Shown piece after piece: positions 52,197-62,280 of a DNA stretch of 64,000 nt. Made by a program: the position numbers and the translations under genes. Below the pieces are notes generated by a model that was given only the letters and a program-made list of their open reading frames with translations, was not told the origin of the DNA and made no database searches. This DNA is from Chryseolinea sp. H1M3-3. Its GTDB lineage: Bacteria; Bacteroidota; Bacteroidia; Cytophagales; Cyclobacteriaceae. The stretch covers positions 496,001 through 560,000 of the forward strand of contig NZ_JARKMY010000018.1 in the NCBI RefSeq assembly GCF_029360725.1. Direction: 5' to 3'. Every line of letters starts with the position of its first letter. The first letter of the stretch is position 1.

Positions 52197-53192
52197 ATGA
52201 CCAATATCAGAGCTGCCATTACAGGTGTAGGTGGATACGTTCCAGATTATATTCTGACCAACCAGGAACTTGAAACCATGGTAGACACCAGCGATGAGTG
52301 GATAACATCAAGAACGGGAATTAAGGAACGCAGAATTTTAAAAGGCGAAGGGCGAGGAGTTTCAGTTTTAGGGATAGAAGCCGTAAAAGATCTGATTGCT
52401 AAAACCAAGATCGACCCAAAAGAAATTGACTTGGTAATTTTCGCCACCGTTACCGCCGATATGACATTTCCGGCTACCGCTAACCTGGTAGCTACTGCCG
52501 TGGGAGCCACCAATGCATTTAGTTTTGACATGAGTGCGGCGTGCTCGGGATTTATCTTCGCCCTCACAACAGGTGCCAGTTACATTCAATCGGGTATGTA
52601 TAAGAAAGTAGTTGTTATCGGTGGGGATAAAATGTCGGCCATTATGGACTACACAGACCGCACGACCTGTATTATTTTTGGTGATGGCGCAGGCTGTGTT
52701 CTCCTGGAACCTGCTACGGAAGATGTCGGGGTGATCGATTATATTTTAAAAAGTGATGGATCGGGTGAATCATACCTTCACATGAAGGCAGGGGGAAGCC
52801 GTTACCCGGCCAGCCTGGAGACAATAAACGCGCGTCATCATTTTGTTTACCAGGAGGGCGCGGCAGTTTTTAAGTTTGCTGTTACCCACATGGCTGAAGT
52901 CTCAGCACAACTTGCCGAGCGTAATCATTTAAAAGCAGACGATATAGCCTGGCTTGTACCCCACCAGGCCAATAAACGAATCATCGATGCGACTGCCCAA
53001 CGTGTAGGCATTACTGAAGATAAAGTGATGATGAACATTGAGCGGTATGGAAATACAACAGGCGGTACTATTCCGCTGCTTTTATGGGATTATGAGAAGA
53101 AACTCAAAAAAGGTGATAACCTGATCATCTCAGCCTTTGGTGGTGGCTTTACCTGGGGAGCAGTATATGTGAAGTGGGCTTATAACAGTTAA
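52197..53192 (+). CDS. fabH: Beta-ketoacyl-ACP synthase III
   Basis: FabH starts fatty-acid synthesis by condensing acetyl-CoA or a branched acyl-CoA with malonyl-ACP. 331 residues with catalytic Cys116 in [11 protein letters not shown], His in VPHQANKRI and Asn in [18 protein letters not shown] near residue 40 and [11 protein letters not shown] at the end are typical. Next to rpmF, but the usual plsX is absent between them. Confidence 0.96.
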   Translation: MTNIRAAITGVGGYVPDYILTNQELETMVDTSDEWITSRTGIKERRILKGEGRGVSVLGIEAVKDLIAKTKIDPKEIDLVIFATVTADMTFPATANLVATAVGATNAFSFDMSAACSGFIFALTTGASYIQSGMYKKVVVIGGDKMSAIMDYTDRTTCIIFGDGAGCVLLEPATEDVGVIDYILKSDGSGESYLHMKAGGSRYPASLETINARHHFVYQEGAAVFKFAVTHMAEVSAQLAERNHLKADDIAWLVPHQANKRIIDATAQRVGITEDKVMMNIERYGNTTGGTIPLLLWDYEKKLKKGDNLIISAFGGGFTWGAVYVKWAYNS

Positions 53193-53299
53193 CCACGATT
53201 ATTCTTCCGGAATTGCATACAACAGGAATTAAAATCCGGCAGATGCTGATTTCTTGCAATTATTCAATTCATTTGTAAATTAAAGTTTTTAAATTTTTT

Positions 53300-53866
53300 A
53301 TGGCTACCGTTTCGGATCTAAGTAAAGGTAATTTTATACGTCACAATGGCGAAGTGATGCAAATCGAAGAGCTACAACATCGGACTCCAGGAAATCTTCG
53401 GGCATTTTATCAGGTAAAGATGCGTAATGTACGCAACGGTAAAGTGGCTGAAAATCGTTTCCGCCCCGGTGATGAAGTCGAGATCCTTCGCGTCGAAACA
53501 AAAGAGTATCAGTATTTGTACAATGATGGTGACAGCCTGGTATGCATGGATAATGTGACTTTCGATCAGGTGTACATTGATAAAAAATTGTTGGGCAATG
53601 CCGTAAACTACATCAAAGAAGGTGTGACTTTGTTAATCGCTTTCGAAAATGGAGACAGTGCAATTACTGCTGAGCCACCAACCCATGTAGTGATGGAGGT
53701 GCAATATACTGAACCCGGCATGCAAGGCGATACGGCTACACGCACGCTGAAGCCTGCTACGTTAGAGAATGGCACTGAAATACGCGTACCGCTTTTTGTT
53801 AACACAGGCGACAAGATTAAAATACACACCGGCACCGGTGACTATGTTGAACGTGTAAAAGAATAA
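53300..53866 (+). CDS. efp: Translation elongation factor P
   Basis: EF-P relieves ribosome stalling at polyproline stretches. 188 residues with three OB-like domains; the tail GDKIKIHTGTGDYVERV is typical. The loop that usually carries the modified Lys or Arg (PGKG) reads TPGNLRAF here, with Asn32 at the tip and Arg34 two positions later. This loop occurs in some Bacteroidota. Modification, if any, would differ. It is 10 bases before accB. Confidence 0.95.
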   Translation: MATVSDLSKGNFIRHNGEVMQIEELQHRTPGNLRAFYQVKMRNVRNGKVAENRFRPGDEVEILRVETKEYQYLYNDGDSLVCMDNVTFDQVYIDKKLLGNAVNYIKEGVTLLIAFENGDSAITAEPPTHVVMEVQYTEPGMQGDTATRTLKPATLENGTEIRVPLFVNTGDKIKIHTGTGDYVERVKE

Positions 53867-53876
53867 ATATCATTCC

Positions 53877-54455
53877 ATGAGTAAAACCCGAGCATCAAAA
53901 CCTGCTGCCAAAAAACAAGAATCTTCAACACGAGCCACAGCCGATTCTGCCAGCTCACCTTCAATGAAGACCTCTGAAATACGCGACCTGATCGACTTCA
54001 TCTCTAAATCAGGCTTAAATGAAGTAAACATTGAAACAAAGGAGCTGAAACTCAGTGTTAAAAGAGAACCCGATCAAAAAATATTTAAATCTTCTCCTGC
54101 TCTCTCAGCGCCTGTTCAGACCGTTGCCTCTCCTGTTTCCGCTCCGGTAGCGCCTCCCGTGATCGCAGCTGTTAAACCCGACACACCTCCTGCTAGTGCG
54201 GGTTCTGGAAAGAAGACAATCGATATTAAATCTCCAATGATTGGCACTTTCTACAGATCTTCGACCCCCGATACACCTCCGTTTGTTTCTGTCGGCGATA
54301 AGATCACCAAAGGACAAACCGTATGTATCATTGAAGCGATGAAGCTTTTTAATGAAATTGAATCGGAAGTATCAGGCACTATTGTCAAAATACCGATAGA
54401 AAATTCTACTCCGGTAGAATATGATCAAGTACTCTTTGTAGTAGAACCTGATTAA
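53877..54455 (+). CDS. accB: Acetyl-CoA carboxylase biotin carboxyl carrier protein
   Basis: AccB carries biotin for acetyl-CoA carboxylase. 192 residues: a disordered Ala/Ser/Pro-rich start and linker (about 1-30 and 75-115), an early helical segment with LIDFISKSGLNEVNIETKE, described by its LIDFI core, and the C-terminal biotinyl domain with EAMKLFNEIE, in which Lys is biotinylated. It follows efp by 10 bases and precedes accC. Confidence 0.96.
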   Translation: MSKTRASKPAAKKQESSTRATADSASSPSMKTSEIRDLIDFISKSGLNEVNIETKELKLSVKREPDQKIFKSSPALSAPVQTVASPVSAPVAPPVIAAVKPDTPPASAGSGKKTIDIKSPMIGTFYRSSTPDTPPFVSVGDKITKGQTVCIIEAMKLFNEIESEVSGTIVKIPIENSTPVEYDQVLFVVEPD

Positions 54456-54549
54456 CAAACATTTTTTCAAATCATAAGCAAACCAAATTTCCTGTATCAA
54501 ACGGCAACGCTGTTGTAATTTGATATTGGTCAATCCATAAGTGGAAATT

Positions 54550-55899
54550 ATGTTCAAGAAAATATTGATTGCTAACCGCGGGGAAATTGCCTTACGAGTA
54601 ATTCGTACGTGCCGCGAGATGGACATTAAAACAGTAGCCATCTATTCAACGGCCGATCGTGAAAGTCTTCATGTACGCTTTGCCGATGAAGCTGTTTGCA
54701 TTGGTGATGCGCCGAGCAAAGATTCGTATCTCAATATTCCGCGCATCATCTCTGCTGCTGAAATAACCAATGCGGACTCAATTCATCCCGGTTATGGTTT
54801 TCTTTCAGAACGTGCCGAGTTTTCTGCCATCTGTCATGAATACGGTATTAAATTTATCGGGCCAACGCCTGCCATGATTGAAGCGATGGGCGATAAGTCA
54901 ACCGCTAAGGATACCATGAAGAAAGCAGGTGTTCCTACTATTCCGGGCTCCGAAGGTTTATTAGAGTCAATCGAAGAGGGTATTAAGCTGGCGAAGGGAA
55001 TTGGCTACCCGGTGATTGTCAAAGCAACCGCCGGTGGTGGCGGAAAAGGCATGCGGATCATTAACAACGAATCAGAATTTAAGAAAGCCTGGGATGATGC
55101 AAAACGGGAAGCTGCTGCTTCGTTTGGTAATGATGGCCTGTACCTTGAAAAGTTTATTGAAGAACCGCGTCACATTGAAATTCAATTGGTAGGCGATCAA
55201 TATGGGAAAGTATGCCACCTTTCAGAACGCGACTGTTCCATTCAACGCAGGCATCAGAAACTGGTCGAAGAAACTCCTTCTCCCATCATCAATCAGGAAC
55301 TTCGTGAAAAAATGGGCGAGGCTGCCGTTCGTGGTGCCAAAGCCATAAATTACGAAGGTGCCGGAACTATTGAATTTTTGGTAGACAAACACGGCAACTT
55401 TTATTTCATGGAAATGAACACCCGGATACAGGTGGAACATCCCATCACAGAAGAAGTTACCGACTACGATTTGATAAAAGAACAAATAAAAGTTGCTGCA
55501 GGTGTACCAATCTCTGGTACAAACTATTTCCCCAAGATGTTCGCGATGGAATGCCGCATCAATGCAGAAGATCCTGCGAATGGTTTTCGCCCATCACCAG
55601 GAAAGATTACAAACCTTCACATGCCTGGCGGGCACGGCGTAAGAATCGATAGCCATGTGTATGCTGGTTATACCATTCCTCCGAATTACGATTCCATGAT
55701 TGCCAAACTTATTACAACAGGGCAATCGAGAGAAGAAGTGATTACACGGATGAAACGGGCATTGCAGGAATTTGTGATCGAAGGAATCAAAACAACCATT
55801 CCGTTTCACATTAAGCTGATGGACAATCCCACGTTCCGTTCAGGAAAATTTAATACCAAGTTTTTAGAAACTTCATTCGATTTCAGCTCGCTAAAGTAA
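54550..55899 (+). CDS. accC: Acetyl-CoA carboxylase, biotin carboxylase subunit
   Basis: AccC carboxylates the biotin on AccB with ATP and bicarbonate. 449 residues from ATG 54550; a GTG 9 bases upstream is possible. The ATP-grasp fold is complete: [15 protein letters not shown] start, [11 protein letters not shown], the glycine-rich [12 protein letters not shown] loop, HIEIQLVGD and [14 protein letters not shown]. Terminator 56051-56083 follows. Confidence 0.97.
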   Translation: MFKKILIANRGEIALRVIRTCREMDIKTVAIYSTADRESLHVRFADEAVCIGDAPSKDSYLNIPRIISAAEITNADSIHPGYGFLSERAEFSAICHEYGIKFIGPTPAMIEAMGDKSTAKDTMKKAGVPTIPGSEGLLESIEEGIKLAKGIGYPVIVKATAGGGGKGMRIINNESEFKKAWDDAKREAAASFGNDGLYLEKFIEEPRHIEIQLVGDQYGKVCHLSERDCSIQRRHQKLVEETPSPIINQELREKMGEAAVRGAKAINYEGAGTIEFLVDKHGNFYFMEMNTRIQVEHPITEEVTDYDLIKEQIKVAAGVPISGTNYFPKMFAMECRINAEDPANGFRPSPGKITNLHMPGGHGVRIDSHVYAGYTIPPNYDSMIAKLITTGQSREEVITRMKRALQEFVIEGIKTTIPFHIKLMDNPTFRSGKFNTKFLETSFDFSSLK

Positions 55900-56201
55900 G
55901 GAGCAGCTTTTGATGTTGCGTGAGCTTTCATGTCTCTATTGAAGTGACCTACCAAAATCATGAATCAAACATTCACACATGACAACACAAGGCACACCAA
56001 AAGAGACAACGACGAAGGTTAAGCCATTCATATAATATTCAAACTGTATAGGACACATAAGCCTGTGTCCTTTTTTTATTTTTAAGTATTTTACAAATAA
56101 GCATTCAGATGAATTGCTTGTTATCTGTTAATCACAGATGAAAACATGAGAACCTGCATGACGTTTTAACATTAAAAAAAACTTTTCAAAAACCCAATAT
56201 T
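55900..56201. other. Intergenic region between accC and the TldD cluster
   Basis: 302 bases without a credible gene. It contains only ORFs of about 20 codons, the terminator at 56051-56083, and an AT-rich stretch before the first TldD. No stable RNA was recognised. Confidence 0.6.
56051..56083 (+). terminator. Terminator of the fabH/efp/accBC side
   Basis: GGACACA (56051-56057) pairs with TGTGTCC (56064-56070) over a 6-base loop, followed by TTTTTTTATTTTT. Confidence 0.9.
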
Positions 56202-57836
56202 TTGAAACGAAGAGAATTTATTCAACTGAGCGGACTAGGCATCGGAGGCATGCTTATTCCGGTGATGGGTAATAGCATACCCATACCGTTATCTCTCGAG
56301 GAACGGCTCGATATTACACAAAAAAAGAAACTGGCAGATGTTGCGCTCAATACTGCCAGGTCGATGGGTGCCACCTATACCGATGTGCGGATTGGCCGAT
56401 ACCTGAATCAGTTTTTAACGACGCGGGAAAACAAAGTTCAAAACATAGTCAATACAGAATCTTTCGGCGTGGGGATACGTGTAATTGTGAATAATACGTG
56501 GGGATTTGCATCAACGAATATTGTGACTGAGGATGGAATAAAAAAATCTGCCGAAAAAGCTGTCGCCATTGCAAAAGCGAATTCAAAATTTCAAAGCGAA
56601 CCCGTAAAACTTGCGCCAGTTAAAGCCTACGGTGAAGTGGTGTGGAAAACACCCATTGAAAAAAACCCATTCGCTGTTCCTGTATCAGAGAAAGTTGATT
56701 TGTTGCTGCGGGCTAATGCAGCGGCACTGGAAAACGGTGCCAATTTTATCAGCTCAAATCTGTTCCAGGTTAACGAGCAAAAGTATTTTGCCTCAACAGA
56801 TGGTTCTTATATCGACCAGGATGTTCACCGCATATGGCCGACGTTCACCGTAACGACTACTGATAAAACTACTGGCATGTTTAAAACACGCCAGGCGCTC
56901 AGTGCGCCGATGGGCATGGGCTACGAATACATGATACCGAAAGCAGAAGACAAAGTGCAGGGGCCCGAAGGTATTATTTTATACAGGAACAGTTATGATA
57001 TCATTGAAGACGCGATGGCTGCAGCGCGTCAAACGAAGGAGATGCTGCGTGCCAAATCAATAGAACCTGGGAAATATGATCTTGTGCTTGAACCCAACCA
57101 CCTCGGCCTGACGATACACGAATCCGTGGGCCATCCACTTGAACTGGACAGGGTACTCGGTTATGAGGCAAATTATGCGGGAACAAGCTTCGCGACCATG
57201 GAGAAATGGAAGTCCGGACATTTCAATTATGGCAGTAACATCGTAAACATCTTTGCCGATAAAATTCAACCGGGGTCTCTAGGCGCCGTTGGTTATGACG
57301 ATGAAGGTGTCAAGTGTAAACAGTGGGATCTTATCAAAGACGGTGTACTGGTAAACTATCAGGCAATTCGTGATCAGGCTCATATCTTAAATCAAAACGA
57401 ATCGCATGGATGCTGTTATGCACAAAGCTGGAGCGATGTACAGTTTCAGCGCATGCCGAATGTATCGCTTTCACCGGGTAAAGATCCTTATAGCATCAAT
57501 GAAATGATCAGGGATGTGGAAAAGGGAATTTACATCGCGGGACGTGGCTCCTACTCCATCGATCAGCAACGGTACAATTTTCAATTTGGTGGAACCGTAT
57601 TTTATGAGATAAAAAATGGCGCCATTGCCGGGATGGTTAATGATGTCGCTTATCAATCCAATACCCAGGAGTTCTGGAATAGTTGTGTTAAAATATGCGA
57701 TGAAAAGGACTATAGGCTTTTCGGATCCTTCTTCGATGGAAAAGGACAACCTTCGCAGGTAAGTGCAGTTTCTCACGGCAGTTCGACCGCGAGATTTAAT
57801 GGTATCAACGTGATCAATACTGGCCGCACACTTTAA
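56202..57836 (+). CDS. tldD: TldD-type metallopeptidase subunit, first copy
   Basis: TldD is the catalytic partner of TldE (PmbA) in a zinc peptidase that processes unfolded peptides, for example microcin B17 and CcdA. 544 residues with the metal site HESVGH (HExxxH) near residue 307 and the third ligand Cys in GCCYAQSW. The N terminus begins KRREFIQLSGLGIGGML, a twin-arginine-type signal, so the protein may be exported, unlike E. coli TldD. The start is TTG at 56202. It forms the first of two tandem pairs. Confidence 0.93.
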   Translation: MKRREFIQLSGLGIGGMLIPVMGNSIPIPLSLEERLDITQKKKLADVALNTARSMGATYTDVRIGRYLNQFLTTRENKVQNIVNTESFGVGIRVIVNNTWGFASTNIVTEDGIKKSAEKAVAIAKANSKFQSEPVKLAPVKAYGEVVWKTPIEKNPFAVPVSEKVDLLLRANAAALENGANFISSNLFQVNEQKYFASTDGSYIDQDVHRIWPTFTVTTTDKTTGMFKTRQALSAPMGMGYEYMIPKAEDKVQGPEGIILYRNSYDIIEDAMAAARQTKEMLRAKSIEPGKYDLVLEPNHLGLTIHESVGHPLELDRVLGYEANYAGTSFATMEKWKSGHFNYGSNIVNIFADKIQPGSLGAVGYDDEGVKCKQWDLIKDGVLVNYQAIRDQAHILNQNESHGCCYAQSWSDVQFQRMPNVSLSPGKDPYSINEMIRDVEKGIYIAGRGSYSIDQQRYNFQFGGTVFYEIKNGAIAGMVNDVAYQSNTQEFWNSCVKICDEKDYRLFGSFFDGKGQPSQVSAVSHGSSTARFNGINVINTGRTL

Positions 57837-57868
57837 TAAAATTGTCCAACCTACAATTGTCAATCACC

Positions 57869-59203
57869 ATGTCTTTATATTCAGAAGAAGAAGCAAAAAA
57901 AATACTAGAGAAAGTTGTTCGGTTCTCAAAAGCAGATGGTTGCGAGGTAAATCTTACCGGCGCTGAGGGCGGAAATATCCGTTACGCACGAAACAGCGTG
58001 TCCACCGCCGGCGAAAACAGCGATGCGATTCTGGTAGTTCAATCGTATTTTGGAAAAAAAGCAGGAACCGCCACGATCAACGAATTTGATGATGCTTCCT
58101 TAGAAAAGGTGGTGCGACGTTCCGAGGAGCTGGCTCAACTTGCACCTGAAAACCCAGAATTCATGGAGCCATTACCTCCACAATCGTATGGAGAATCCCG
58201 AACGTTTTCAGAAGCAACAGCTAAAATAAATCCTGACTTCAGGGCCCAAGCCGCCGCCAACAGTATCAGGCTGGCAAAAGAAAAAGAAGTTACCTCTGCG
58301 GGATTTCTAGAAGATAGTAATACCGTTGCCGCGATGATGAATAGTAAGGGGCTGTTCGCCTACAATCGGGCAACCAATGTAACCTACACGGTAACGATGC
58401 GAACCAATGATGGCACAGGTTCAGGATGGGTTACCCGTGATTTTAATGACGTCAGCAAACTCGATACCTCTGAAGCGTCGAAGGTTGCTATTGATAAAGC
58501 TTTACAATCGAAAAACGCAAAGGCGATAGAACCAGGGAAGTATACGGTTATTCTTGAACCCGCGGCATCCGCTGAGTTATTGCGAAATATGCTTTTCAAC
58601 ATGAACGCCCGACCCGCAGATGAAGGGAGAAGTTTTCTTTCAAAAAAAGGAGGCGGCACCAGGCTGGGCGACAAGTTATTCGATGAGCGGATCAATTTTT
58701 ACACAGATCCCTGGCATAAAGAAGTTCCAGCAGCCCCCTGGACACCGGACGGCCAGGCCAGAAAAAAAATGGATATCATCCGAAATGGGGTAGTGAAAAA
58801 TATCTTCTATGACCGATATTGGGCTTCACAAAAAAACGTGGAGTCAGTGCCGTTTCCCGGAAATGCAATTCTGGACGGTGGAACGGCTTCCATAGAAGAC
58901 ATGATCAGAGACACGAAAAAAGGAATTCTGGTGACCCGATTTTGGTATATCCGTACCGTTGATCCCCAGACATTGCTGTATACCGGATTAACGCGCGATG
59001 GAACATTCTATATTGAGAACGGAAAAATCAAACACCCGATCAAGAACTTCCGTTTTAATGAAAGCCCTGTGATTATGCTCAATAATGTAGAGACACTTGG
59101 CAGGCAAGTTCGCGTTAGCGCCGGTGGCGGAGGTGTGAATTTCTTTTTACCTTATATGAAAATACGAGATTTCACATTCACCAGTTTGTCAGACGCAGTT
59201 TAA
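57869..59203 (+). CDS. tldE: TldE/PmbA-type subunit, first copy
   Basis: 444 residues from ATG 57869; TTG at 57842 would add nine residues, but the other copy has the same length of 444, which supports the ATG. The PmbA pattern is clear: NLTGAEGGNIRYARNSVST, RRSEELAQLAPENPEF and the C-terminal NPHQTLLYTGLTRDGTFYIENG-like segment. It has no HExxxH, as expected for TldE, which supports TldD. No signal peptide is seen. It begins 32 bases after the first TldD. Confidence 0.92.
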   Translation: MSLYSEEEAKKILEKVVRFSKADGCEVNLTGAEGGNIRYARNSVSTAGENSDAILVVQSYFGKKAGTATINEFDDASLEKVVRRSEELAQLAPENPEFMEPLPPQSYGESRTFSEATAKINPDFRAQAAANSIRLAKEKEVTSAGFLEDSNTVAAMMNSKGLFAYNRATNVTYTVTMRTNDGTGSGWVTRDFNDVSKLDTSEASKVAIDKALQSKNAKAIEPGKYTVILEPAASAELLRNMLFNMNARPADEGRSFLSKKGGGTRLGDKLFDERINFYTDPWHKEVPAAPWTPDGQARKKMDIIRNGVVKNIFYDRYWASQKNVESVPFPGNAILDGGTASIEDMIRDTKKGILVTRFWYIRTVDPQTLLYTGLTRDGTFYIENGKIKHPIKNFRFNESPVIMLNNVETLGRQVRVSAGGGGVNFFLPYMKIRDFTFTSLSDAV

Positions 59204-59224
59204 AAAAACCAAAACTCATACAAC

Positions 59225-60862
59225 TTGAAAAGGCGAGATTTTATTTACCTCACGGGGCTTGGAGCAACAGCAGCGATGTTGCCGGGGATTCCGGTTATGG
59301 GTCACGATATCCATCCGGAACGCGCGCTGGAAAAAGTCGACACGACGACGAAAAAAAGAATGGCCGATGTAGCCTTAAACGCCGCGCGCTCCAAAGGTGC
59401 CACCTATACCGATGTCAGAATAGGCCGATATCTCAATCAATATGTCATCACGCGTGAAGACAAGGTAGAGAACATCGTAAACACCGAATCTTACGGCATG
59501 GGTATACGCGTTATTGCCAATGGCGGCTGGGGATTTGCTGCTACCGACAAAACAGATAATGACAGCATAGCCAAAGCTGCAGATTTAGCAGTTGCTATCG
59601 CAAAAGAAAACTCGCGACTTCTTACCGAGCCGGTAAGATTGGCACCGCAGAAAGGATACGGCGAGGTGGCATGGAAAGCACCTATCGAAAAAAATGCTTT
59701 TGAAGTTCCCATCAAAGAAAAGGTGGATTTGCTTTTGAGTGTAAATGATGCCGCCATGAAAGGGGGAGCAAACTTCATCAACTCCTATTTGTTCATGGTG
59801 AACGAACAAAAATATTTTGCCTCAACCGACGGCTCTTATATTGACCAGGACGTTCACCGGATATGGCCTACATTTTTTATCACGAAAATAGACGCCACCA
59901 GCGGCAAGTTTGAAACGCGAAATGCCTTAAGTGCGCCTATGGGTATGGGATATGAATATTTGTATGCGCGGCCACAAGATAAGATTCAAGGTATAACAAC
60001 CCTTTACAAAAACAGGTATGACATGCTGGAGGATGCTAAAGCTGCTGCCGGTCAAGCCACTGAAAAACTTACTGCCAAATCGGTTGAGCCAGGAAAATAC
60101 GATCTTATCCTAGATCCCTCGCACCTGTGGTTGACAATACATGAGTCTACCGGCCATCCTACCGAATTGGATCGTGTTCTTGGTTATGAGGCTAACTTCG
60201 CCGGCACAAGTTTCCTGACGCTCGACAAATGGGAATCAAAGAAATTCAACTATGGAAGCAAGCTTGTCAATATTTTTGCTGATAAAACCCAAGTCGGCTC
60301 ATTGGGCGCAGTGGGTTATGATGATGAAGGCGTGAAGTGCGGCCAGTGGGATATTATCAAAGACGGCGTGTTGGTGAACTATCAGGCTACACGCGACCAG
60401 GCACACATTGTTGGACTCAACGCATCTCAGGGTTGTTGTTATGCCGACAATTGGAGCAGCGTCCAGTTCCAGCGGATGCCGAATATTTCACTCATGGCAG
60501 GTAAAGAGAAAAAGAGCATCGATGATCTAATCAAGGGTGTAGAAAAAGGAATCTACATCATCGGCGATGGATCGTTTTCTATTGACCAGCAACGCTACAA
60601 TTTTCAATTTGGCGGACAGTTATATTATGAGATTAAGAATGGAAAAATTGCTGGTATGCTGAAAGATGTAGCTTATCAATCCAACACCCAGGAGTTTTGG
60701 AATTCCTGCGTAGGTATCGCCGATGAAAGTGATTATCGACTGGGTGGATCTTTCTTTGATGGCAAAGGTCAGCCGATGCAAACGAGCTCTGTATCCCACG
60801 GATCGTCTACTGCACGGTTTAACGGAGTCAATGTAATTAATACAGCGAGAAAATTAGGTTAA
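59225..60862 (+). CDS. tldD: TldD-type metallopeptidase subunit, second copy
   Basis: 545 residues, aligned with the first copy almost end to end (for instance GSYIDQDVHRIWPT is identical). Metal site HESTGH and third ligand GCCYADNW are kept, so both copies should be catalytic. The start is TTG at 59225 and again yields KRRDFIYLTGLG, a twin-arginine-type N terminus. It begins 21 bases after the first TldE stop. The tandem copy may have a different substrate or form a mixed complex. Confidence 0.93.
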   Translation: MKRRDFIYLTGLGATAAMLPGIPVMGHDIHPERALEKVDTTTKKRMADVALNAARSKGATYTDVRIGRYLNQYVITREDKVENIVNTESYGMGIRVIANGGWGFAATDKTDNDSIAKAADLAVAIAKENSRLLTEPVRLAPQKGYGEVAWKAPIEKNAFEVPIKEKVDLLLSVNDAAMKGGANFINSYLFMVNEQKYFASTDGSYIDQDVHRIWPTFFITKIDATSGKFETRNALSAPMGMGYEYLYARPQDKIQGITTLYKNRYDMLEDAKAAAGQATEKLTAKSVEPGKYDLILDPSHLWLTIHESTGHPTELDRVLGYEANFAGTSFLTLDKWESKKFNYGSKLVNIFADKTQVGSLGAVGYDDEGVKCGQWDIIKDGVLVNYQATRDQAHIVGLNASQGCCYADNWSSVQFQRMPNISLMAGKEKKSIDDLIKGVEKGIYIIGDGSFSIDQQRYNFQFGGQLYYEIKNGKIAGMLKDVAYQSNTQEFWNSCVGIADESDYRLGGSFFDGKGQPMQTSSVSHGSSTARFNGVNVINTARKLG

Positions 60863-60863
60863 T

Positions 60864-62198
60864 ATGGCTATACTTACCAAAGATGAAGCCCAGGCTTTAC
60901 TAAAAAAGGTGTTGAGCTATTCAAAAGCCGACGAATGTGAGGTGAATCTTAACGGATCGAATAACGGAAACATTCGTTACGCCCGCAACGCGGTGTCTAC
61001 CAGCGGCGGCGTGAGCCAGACCAATCTTGTCGTTTCTTCTGCTTTTGGAAAAAAACTTGGCGTTGCGACCATCAATGAATTAGATGATGCTTCTCTGGAA
61101 AAAGTAGTTCGAAGATCGGAGGAGCTTGCACAATTAGCGCCAGAAAATCCAGAGTTCGTTTCATTCCTCGGACCGCAAAAATATGCAGAATCTGTTACGT
61201 TCGTTCCTGCAACAGCCGCAATAACGCCAAAGCTACGCGCCGATGCCGTAGCCCAAAGTTTACAGGTTGCAAAAGAAGGCAAATTGGTGGCCGCAGGATA
61301 CCTGGAAGATAACAACGGTTTTGCCGCCATGATGAATTCGAAGGGGCTGTTCGCCTACAATACTTCTACAAATGTAAACTTCTCGGTCACCATGCGTACC
61401 ACCGATGGCAAAGGCTCGGGGTATGCAACGCGTGGATATAACGATATCACAAAACTTGATACAAAAGCTGTAACGAAAATCGCTGCCGAGAAAGGATTGA
61501 AGTCGGCCGCAGCGCAAGCCATAGAACCCGGCAAATACACCGTCATCCTTGAACCAGCAGCAGCGGCCGTACTTATAGAAAATATTTTCTTCGGGTTAGA
61601 CGCAAGACAAGCTGATGAAGGAAGAAGTTTTTTAAGTAAACCTGGCGGAAAAACGAGCTTAGGTGAAAAACTAGTGGATGAACGTGTTACCATGTATTCG
61701 GATCCATTAAATCCAGAACTTCCCACAAGCCCATGGGCTGGCGATGGCCGGCCACAGGAGAAGGTAACATGGATCGACAAAGGGGTGGTTAAGAACTTAA
61801 CGTATTCAAGGTATTGGGCAGCAAAAAAAGGCGTGAAGGCAATTCCTTCACCCGACGGCGTCATTATGGAAGGCGGAACCAAGTCGCTGGATGAACTTAT
61901 CAAAAGCACCAAAAAAGGAATCCTGGTTACAAGATTGTGGTACATCCGAAATGTGGATCCTCAAACATTATTACTTACTGGCTTAACCCGCGACGGTACC
62001 TTTTACATCGAAAATGGTGTCATCAAGTACCCGATTAAGAATTTCAGGTTTAATGAAAGTCCTGTGATCATGTTGAACAACCTAGAAGAATTGGGTAGGC
62101 CGGAACGCACGGTGAGTGTTGAAACAAACACCAACTATTTATTGCCGCCCATGAAGATCCGGGATTTTAATTTCACAAGTTTATCCGACGCGGTATAA
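60864..62198 (+). CDS. tldE: TldE/PmbA-type subunit, second copy
   Basis: 444 residues, the same length and layout as the first TldE: NLNGSNNGNIRYARNAVST, RRSEELAQLAPENPEF, and VDPQTLLLTGLTRDGTFYIENG near the end. No HExxxH is found. It begins one base after the second TldD stop (ATG at 60864), so the pair is tightly coupled. A terminator follows at 62224. Confidence 0.92.
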   Translation: MAILTKDEAQALLKKVLSYSKADECEVNLNGSNNGNIRYARNAVSTSGGVSQTNLVVSSAFGKKLGVATINELDDASLEKVVRRSEELAQLAPENPEFVSFLGPQKYAESVTFVPATAAITPKLRADAVAQSLQVAKEGKLVAAGYLEDNNGFAAMMNSKGLFAYNTSTNVNFSVTMRTTDGKGSGYATRGYNDITKLDTKAVTKIAAEKGLKSAAAQAIEPGKYTVILEPAAAAVLIENIFFGLDARQADEGRSFLSKPGGKTSLGEKLVDERVTMYSDPLNPELPTSPWAGDGRPQEKVTWIDKGVVKNLTYSRYWAAKKGVKAIPSPDGVIMEGGTKSLDELIKSTKKGILVTRLWYIRNVDPQTLLLTGLTRDGTFYIENGVIKYPIKNFRFNESPVIMLNNLEELGRPERTVSVETNTNYLLPPMKIRDFNFTSLSDAV

Positions 62199-62223
62199 AA
62201 TTTCAGCGGCACAAAAAAAATAA

Positions 62224-62255
62224 GTCCCCGGTAAATCGTCGGGGATTTTTATTTT
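62224..62255 (+). terminator. Terminator after the TldD/TldE cluster
   Basis: TCCCCG (62225-62230) pairs with CGGGGA (62240-62245) over a 9-base loop, followed by TTTTTATTTT. It separates the TldD/E cluster from the DUF4159 gene. Confidence 0.85.
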
Positions 62256-62280
62256 AGCATAACATCTGATTGCAAGCTTA

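Noticed and set aside
55968-56033. Short ORFs of about 20 codons between accC and TldD
   Set aside because: Too short, no ribosome-binding site or conserved motif.
61355-61945. Long minus-strand open frame of 196 codons inside the second TldE
   Set aside because: It lies wholly antisense to a conserved gene, has no family similarity, and its composition is that of a reversed coding strand.
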